64,000 nt of DNA from Drosophila miranda (lineage: Eukaryota > Arthropoda > Insecta > Diptera > Drosophilidae). A program made the translations under genes and the position numbers. Within the stretch, counting starts at the first letter, position 1, and the number at the start of each line of letters is the position of its first letter. The notes beneath the pieces are model-generated. The model saw only the letters and a program-made list of their open reading frames with translations, was not told the DNA's origin and made no database searches. Shown here piece after piece: positions 22,628-31,600 of this stretch. The stretch covers positions 15,066,001 to 15,130,000 of the forward strand of contig NC_046674.1 of assembly GCF_003369915.1 (NCBI RefSeq), read 5' to 3'.

Positions 22628-25600
22628 TTATGCGGTCCACGACTTTTGATAACGATTGTTCCATCCACCCCAACCGCTTCCATATGGACGCCATCCGTAC
22701 CGCCAATTAGGTCGGGCTCCAACCCAACGTCTGTTTCCTCCCCACCAGTATTGCCCGGGGTACTGTCCGGAGCCTTGCAGTGAGCCAGCTTGATCTGATG
22801 TTTCATCGCCGGAACTTGATTCCTGCACATTTTTCATGTCTTCTGAATTATCTTCAGATGCCACATTATCATCTGCGTTTTCGGTGTCGTTTTCATTGGC
22901 TTCTGAGGATGTTTTTGTCCATGATCGGGACCCTTGATTTCCTGAGTTGGGCAGCTCATTGCGACCGTTGCGGTCCCTGCCAAATCTGGCACGGAAGTCT
23001 GCGGAGCCGGTTAAATCAGAGCTATCACCAGAGAAGCCTGAGCGCTGAGACCAAGAATGTGAGCCACGAGATCCTATGCCCCTGCCAGAAGTTTCATCTT
23101 CTGTCAATGAGCCCGGCGTAGCCCTTTTGATAAGTTTAGACCATGAGTTCGATCCGCCATCTATGGAAGACGCATCAGTTGCTGGTTGGCTAGTGATTTG
23201 AGTGGTGGAACGCTTTGACCATGCCTTTCTTGAACCTGAACCGGACTTGCCTGTGGTTGAACCTGGAACTGGAACCCCATAAGCTTTACCACCATTGGAT
23301 ATTTTCTTGGATGAACTTGACCAGGAATATGATGTTTTAGTCTTAGGTACTTTCAAAGAACTAGATGTATATGTGGTTGTAGTTTTGCTTGAGGTAGAGC
23401 CTGACTTTCCATTCGACTTTGGCACATCCGACAAAGATGTGGGTGCACTTTCGCTTGACGATGACTTTTGAAGTGCCTTGGGAACACCTGATGAGCTAGA
23501 GGAATAGGTCTTGGTAGTTTTGCTTGTGGTTGAGCTTGATTTTCTGTTCTTCTCAGGAATCCTCGAAGAGCTCGAAGTATACGTCTTTGTAGTTTTGCTT
23601 GACGTCGAGCTTGATTTTCCACCATTAACAACAGTGCTTCCCTGACTGGCATCTACAACAGGTTTGCCATTGATTGATGTTGTTATAGTGGTTGTTTTAG
23701 TTGAAGAAGACTTCTTCGAACCTCCGTTACCCTTAGTGGAGCTTGATTGGCTCACATTAACAACTGGCTTCGACGAGGAGCTTGTCGGAGTATTTCCACT
23801 AGAAGATGTTGTGATTGTTGTCGTGGTGGAAGAGGACTGACTTGAGCTTCCACCCTTTTTACTTGTGCGACTATAGACACCTGGGTCAGACGAGGAGCTT
23901 GACTTATCCTTTTCATCATTGGATGTGGAGGTAGTTGTTGTCGTAGAAGAAGAGGACTGATTCGAGTCTCCACCTTCGACGCTGCTGCTGGACTCGCTGG
24001 CATCGACAACGGGATCCGACTCTGAAGCTGTGGTGGTTTTTGTCGTTGTAGAGGAAGAGGACTGACTCGAATCTTCACCGACAACGGTGCTGCCGGACTC
24101 GCCGGCATCGACAGCGGGGTCGGACTCGGAAGCAGACTGATTACTTTCATCGTTGGATGTTGTGGTGGTTGTAGTCGTTGTAGAAGAAGAGGACTGATTC
24201 AAGTCTCCACCTTCAACGGTGCTGCTGGATTCGCTGGCATCGACAACGGGCTCAGACTCTGAGGTTGTGGTGGTAGTTGTCGTTGTAGAGGAGGAGGACT
24301 GGTTCGAGTCTCCACCTTCAACAGTGCTGCTGGAATCACTGGCATCGACAACAGGGTCAGACTCTGAAGTGGTGGTGGTTGTTGTCGTTGTAGCGGAGGA
24401 GGCGGACTGATTCGAGTCTCCACCTTCAACAGTGCTGCTGGACTCAATGGCATCGACAACAGGGTCAGACTCTGAAGCTGTGGTGGTTGTTGTCGTTGTA
24501 GAGGAGGAGGCGGACTGATTCGAGTCTCCACCTTCAACAGTGCTGCTGGACTCACTGGCATCGACAATGGGCTCAGACTCTGAAGTTGTGGTGGTTGTTG
24601 TCGTTGTAGAGGAGGAGGCGGACTGATTCGAGTCTCCACCTTCAACAGTGCTGCTGGACTCAATGGCATCGACAACAGGGTCAGACTCTGAAGTCGTGGT
24701 GGTTGTTGTCGTTGTAGAGGAGGAGGACTGGTTCGAGTCTTCACCTTCAACAGTGCTGTTGAACTCACTGGCATCGAACACAGGGTCAGACTCTGAAGTG
24801 GTGGTGGTTGTTGTCGTTGTAGAGGAGGAGGACTGGTTCGAGTCTCCACCTTCAACAGTGCTGTTGGACTCGCTGGCATCGACAACGGGCTCAGACTCTG
24901 AAGTTGTGGTGGTTGTTGTCGTTGTAGAGGAGGAGGCGGACTGATTCAAGTCTCCACCTTCAACAGTACTGCTGGACTCACTGGCATCGACAACAGGGTC
25001 AGACTCTGAAGTGGTGGTGTTAGTTGTCGTTGTAGAGGAGGAGGACTGGTTCGAGTCTCCACCTTCAACAGTGCTGTTGGACTCGCTGGCATCGACAACG
25101 GGCTCAGACTCTGAAGTTGTAGTGTTCGTTGTAGAGGAGGAGGACTGATTCAAGTCTCCACCTTCAACGGTGCTGCTGGATTCGCTGGCATCGACAACGG
25201 GCTCAGACTCTGAAGTTGTGGTGGTTGTTGTCGTTGTAGAGGAGGAGGCGGACTGATTCGAGTCTCCACCTTCAACAGTACTGCTGGACTCACTGGCATC
25301 GACAACAGGGTCAGACTCTGAAGTTGTGGTGGTTGTTGTCGTTGTAGAAGAGGAGGCGGACTGATTCGAGTCTCCACCTTCAACGGTGCTGCTGGACTCA
25401 CTGGCATCGACAACAGGGTCAGACTCTGAAGAGGTGGTGGTTGTTGTTGTTGTAGAGGAGGAGGCGGACTGATTCGAGTCTCCACCTTCAACAGTACTGC
25501 TGGACTCACTGGCATCGGCAACAGGGTCAGACTCTGAAGTTGTGGTGGTTGTTGTCGTTGTAGAGGAGGAGGCGGACTGAATCGAGTCTCCACCTTCAAC

Positions 25601-28600
25601 GGTGCTGCTGGACTCGCTGGCATCGACAACGGGCTCAGACTCTGAAGTTGTGGTTGCCGTTGTAGAAGAGGAGGCGGACTGATTCGAGTCTCCACCTTCA
25701 ACAGTACTGCTGGACTCACTGGCATCGACAACAGGGTCAGACTCTGAAGCTGTGGTGGTTGTTGTCGTTGTAGAGGAGGAGGACTGGTTCGAGTCTCCAC
25801 CTTCAACGGTGCTGCTGTACTCGCTGGCATCGACAACGGGTTCAGACTCTGAAGTTGTGGTGGTTGTTGTCGTTGTAGAGGAGGAGGCGGACTGATTCGA
25901 GTCTCCACCTTCAACAGTACTGCTGGACTCACTGGCATCGACAACAGGGTCAGACTCTGAAGTTGTGGTGGTTGTTGTCGTTGTAGAAGAGGAGGCGGAC
26001 TGATTCGAGTCTCCACCTTCAACAGTGCTGCTGGACTCACTGGCATCGACAACAGGGTCAGACTCTGAAGAGGTGGTGGTTGTTGTCGTTGTAGAAGAGG
26101 AGGCGGACTGATTCGAGTCACCACCTTCAACAGTGCTGCTGGATTCACTGGCATCGACAACAGGGTCAGACTCTGAAGTTGTGGTGGTTGTTGTCGTTGT
26201 AGAGGAGGAGGCGGACTGAATCGAGTCTCCACCTTCAACGGTGCTGCTGGACTCGCTGGCATCGACAACGGGCTCAGACTCTGAAGTTGTGGTTGCCGTT
26301 GTAGAAGAGGAGGCGGACTGATTCGAGTCTCCACCTTCAACAGTACTGCTGGACTCACTGGCATCGACAACAGGGTCAGACTCTGAAGCTGTGGTGGTTG
26401 TTGTCGTTGTAGAGGAGGAGGACTGGTTCGAGTCTCCACCTTCAACGGTGCTGCTGTACTCGCTGGCATCGACAACGGGCTCAGACTCTGAAGATGTGGT
26501 GGTTGTTGTCGTTGTAGAGGAGGAGGCGGACTGATTCGAGTCTCCACCTTCAACTGTACTGCTGGACTCACTGGCATCGGCAACAGGGTCAGACTCTGAA
26601 GTGGTGGTGGTTGTTGTCGTTGTAGAGGAGGAGGACTGGTTCGAGTCTCCACCTTCAACAGTGCTGTTGGACTCGCTGGCATCGACAACGGGCTCAGACT
26701 CTGAAGTTGTGATGTTCGTTGTAGAGGAAGAGGACTGATTCAAGTCTCCACCTTCCACGATGCTGCTGGATTCGCTGGCATCGACAACGGGCTCAGACTC
26801 TGAAGTTGTGGTGGTTGTTGTCGTTGTAGAGGAGGAGGACTGATTCGAGTCTCCACCTTCAACAGTACTGTTGGACTCGCTGGCATCGACAACGGGCTCA
26901 GACTCTGAAGTTGTGGTGTTCGTTGTAGAGGAAGAGGACTGATTCAAGTCTCCACCTTCAACGGTGCTGCTGGATTCGCTGGCATCGACAACGGGCTCAG
27001 ACTCTGAAGTTGTGGTGGCTGTTGTCGTTGTAGAGGAGGAGGACTGGTTCGAGTCTCCACCTTCAACAGTGCTGCTGGACCCACTGGCATCGACAACAGG
27101 GTCAGACTCTGAAGTTGTGGTGGTTGTTGTCGTTGTAGAAGAGGAGGCGGACTGATTCGAGTCTCCACCTTCAACAGTGCTGCTGGACTCACTGGCATCG
27201 ACAACAGGGTCAGACTCTGAAGTGGTGGTGGTTGTTGTCGTTGTAGAGGAGGAGGACTGGTTTGAGTCTCCACCTTCAACAGTGCTGCTGGACCCACTGG
27301 CATCGACAACAGGGTCAGACTCTGAAGTTGTGGTGGTTGTTGTCGTTGTAGAGGAGGAGGACTGGTTCGAGTCTCCACCTTCAACAGTGCTGCTGGACCC
27401 ACTGGCATCGACAACAGGGTCAGACTCTGAAGTTGTGGTGGTTGTTGTCGTTGTAGAGGAGGAGGACTGGTTCGAGTCTCCACCTTCAACAGTGCTGCTG
27501 GACCCACTGGCATCGACAACAGGGTCAGACTCTGAAGTGGTGGTGGTTGTTGTCGTTGTAGAGGAGGAGGCGGACTGATTCGAGTCTCCACCTTCAACAG
27601 TGCTGCTGGATTCACTGGCATCGACAACAGGGTCAGACTCTGAAGTTGTGGTGGTTGTTGTCGTTGTAGAGGAGGAGGCGGACTGAATCGAGTCTCCACC
27701 TTCAACGGTGCTGCTGTACTCGCTGGCATCGACAACGGGCTCAGACTCTGAAGTTGTGGTGGTTGTTGTCGTTGTAGAGGAGGAGGCGGACTGAATCGAG
27801 TCTCCACCTTCAACGGTGCTGCTGTACTCGCTGGCATCGACAACGGGCTCAGACTCTGATGTTGTGGTGGTTGTTGTCGTTGTAGAGGAGGAGGACTGGT
27901 TCGTGTCTCCACCTTCAACAGTGCTGTTGGACTCGCTGGCATCGACAACGGGCTCAGACTCTGAAGTTGTGGTGGTTGTTGTCGTTGTAGAGGAGGAGGC
28001 GGACTGAATCGAGTCTCCACCTTCAACGGTGCTGCTGTACTCGCTGGCATCGACAACGGGCTCAGACTCTGAAGTTGTGGTGGTTGTTGTCGTTGTAGAG
28101 GAGGAGGCGGACTGAATCGAGTCTCCACCTTCAACGGTGCTGCTGTACTCGCTGGCATCGACAACGGGCTCAGACTCTGAAGTTGTGGTGGTTGTTGTCG
28201 TTGTAGAGGAGGAGGACTGGTTCGCGTCTCCACCTTCAACAGTGCTGTTGGACTCGCTGGCATCGACAACGGGCTCAGACTCTGAAGTTGTGGTGGTTGT
28301 TGTCGTTGTAGAGGAGGAGGCGGACTGATTCGAGTCTCCACCTTCAACAGTACTGCTGGACTCACTGGCATCGACAACAGGGTCTGACTTTGAAGTGGTG
28401 GTGGTTGTTGTCGTTGTAGAGGAGGAGGACTGGTTCGAGTCTCCACCTTCAACAGTGCTGTTGGATTCACTGGCATCGACAACAGGGTCAGACTCTGAAG
28501 TTGTGGTGGTTGTTGTCGTTGTAGAGGAGGAGGCGGACTGAATCGAGTCTCCACCTTCAACGGTGCTGCTGGACTCGCTGGCATCGACAACGGGCTCAGA

Positions 28601-31600
28601 CTCTGAAGTTGTGGTTGCCGTTGTAGAGGAGGAGGCGGACTGATTCGAGTCTCCACCTTCAACAGTACTGCTGGACTCACTGGCATCGACAACAGGGTCA
28701 GACTCTGAAGTTGTGGTGGTTGTTGTCGTTGTAGAAGAGGAGGCGGACTGATTCGAGTCTCCACCTTCAACAGTGCTGCTGGACTCACTGGCATCGACAT
28801 CAGGGTCAGACTCTGAAGTGGTGGTGGTTGTTGTCGTTGTAGAGGAGGAGGCGGACTGATTCGAGTCTCCACCTTCAACAGTGCTGCTGGATTCACTGGC
28901 ATCGACAACAGGGTCAGACTCTGAAGTTGTGGTGGTTGTTGTCGTTGTAGAGGAGGAGGCGGACTGAATCGAGTCTCCACCTTCAACGGTGCTGCTGGAC
29001 TCGCTGGCATCGACAACGGGCTCAGACTCTGAAGTTGTGGTTGCCGTTGTAGAAGAGGAGGCGGACTGATTCGAGTCTCCACCTTCAACAGTACTGCTGG
29101 ACTCACTGGCATCGACAACAGGGTCAGACTCTGAAGCTGTGGTGGTTGTTGTCGTTGTAGAGGAGGAGGACTGGTTCAAGTCTCCACCTTCAACGGTGCT
29201 GCTGTACTCGCTGGCATCGACAACGGGCTCAGACTCTGAAGTTGTGGTGGTTGTTGTCGTTGTAGAGGAGGAGGCGGACTGATTCGAGTCTCCACCTTCA
29301 ACAGTATTGCTGGACTCACTGGCATCGGCAACAGGGTCAGACTCTGAAGCTGTGGTGGTTGTTGTCGTTGTAGAGGAGGAGGACTGGTTCAAGTCTCCAC
29401 CTTCAACGGTGCTGCTGTACTCGCTGGCATCGACAACGGGCTCAGACTCTGAAGTTGTGGTTGTTGTTGTCGTTGTAGAGGAGGAGGCGGACTGATTCGA
29501 GTCTCCACCTTCAACAGTATTGCTGGACTCACTGGCATCGGCAACAGGGTCAGACTCTGAAGTGGTGGTGGTTGTTGTCGTTGTAGAGGAGGAGGACTGG
29601 TTCGAGTCTCCACCTTCAACAGTGCTGTTGGACTCGCTGGCATCGACAACGGGCTCAGACTCTGAAGTTGTGATGTTCGTTGTAGAGGAGGAGGACTGAT
29701 TCGAGTCTCCACCTTCAACGGTGCTGCTGGACTCGCTGGCATCGACAACGGGCTCAGACTCTGAAGTTGTGGTTATTGTTGTAGAAGAGGAGGCGGACTG
29801 ATTCGAGTCTCCACCTTCAACAGTACTGCTGGACTCACTGGCATCGACAACAGGGTCAGACTCTGAAGTGGTGGTGGTTGTTGTCGTTGTAGAGGAGGAG
29901 GACTGGTTCGAGTCTCCACCTTCAACAGTGCTGCTGGACTCACTGGCATCGACAACAGGGTCAGACTCTGAAGAGGTGGTGGTTGTTGTCGTTGTAGAGG
30001 AGGAGGACTGGTTCGAGTCTCCACCTTCAACAGTGCTGCTGGACTCACTGGCATCGACAATGGGCTCAGACTCTGAAGTTGTGGTGGTTGTTGTCGTTGT
30101 AGAGGAGGAGGATTGGTTCGAGTCTCCACCTTCAACAGTGCTGCTGGACTCACTGGCATCGACAACAGGGTCAGACTCTGAAGTCGTGGTGGTTGTTGTC
30201 GTTGTAGAGGAGGAGGACTGATTCGAGTCTCCACCTTCAACGGTGCTGCTGGACTCGCTGGCATTGACAACGGGCTCAGACTCTGAAGTTGTGGTTATCG
30301 TTGTAGAAGAGGAGGAGGACTGATTCGAGTCTCCACCTTCAACAGTACTGCTGGACTCACTGGCATCGACAACAGGGTCAGACTCTGAAGTGGTGGTGTT
30401 AGTTGTCGTTGTAGAGGAGGAGGACTGGTTCGAGTCTCCACCTTCAACAGTGCTGTTGGACTCGCTGGCATCGACAACGGGCTCAGACTCTGAAGTTGTA
30501 GTGTTCGTTGTAGAGGAGGAGGACTGATTCAAGTCTCCACCTTCAACGGTGCTGCTGGATTCGCTGGCATCGACAACGGGCTCAGACTCTGAAGTTGTGG
30601 TTATCGTTGTTGAAGAGGAGGAGGACTGATTCGAGTCTCCACCTTCAACAGTGCTGCTGGACTCACTGGCATCGACAACAGGGTCAGACTCTGAAGTCGT
30701 GGTGGTTGTTGTCGTTGTAGAGGAGGAGGACTGATTCGAGTCTCCACCTTCAACGGTGCTGCTGGACTCGCTGGCATCGACAACGGGCTCAGACTCTGAA
30801 GTTGTGGTGGTTGTTGTCGTTGTAGAGGAGGAGGCGGACTGATTCGAGTCTCCACCTTCAACAGTGCTGCTGGACTCACTGGCATCGACAACAGGGTCAG
30901 ACTCTGAAGTCGTGGTGGTTGTTGTCGTTGTAGAGGAGGAGGACTGATTCGAGTCTCCACCTTCAACGGTGCTGCTGGACTCGCTGGCATCGACAACGGG
31001 CTCAGACTCTGAAGTTGTGGTTATCGTTGTTGAAGAGGAGGAGGACTGATTCGAGTCTCCACCTTCAACAGTGCTGCTGGACTCACTGGCATCGACAACA
31101 GGGTCAGACTCTGAAGTCGTGGTGGTTGTTGTCGTTGTAGAGGAGGAGGACTGATTCGAGTCTCCACCTTCAACGGTGCTGCTGGACTCGCTGGCATCGA
31201 CAACGGGCTCAGACTCTGAAGTTGTGGTTATCGTTGTAGAAGAGGAGGAGGACTGATTCGAGTCTCCACCTTCAACAGTGCTGCTGGACTCACTGGCATC
31301 GACAACAGGGTCAGACTCTGAAGTCGTGGTGGTTGTTGTCGTTGTAGAGGAGGAGGACTGATTCGAGTCTCCACCTTCAACGGTGCTGCTGGACTCGCTG
31401 GCATCGACAACGGGCTCAGACTCTGAAGTTGTGGTTATCGTTGTAGAGGAGGAGGCGGACTGATTCGAGTCTCCACCTTCAACAGTGCTGCTGGACTCAC
31501 TGGCATCGACAACAGGGTCAGACTCTGAAGTCGTGGTGGTTGTTGTCGTTGTAGAGGAGGAGGACTGATTCGAGTCTCCACCTTCAACGGTGCTGCTGGA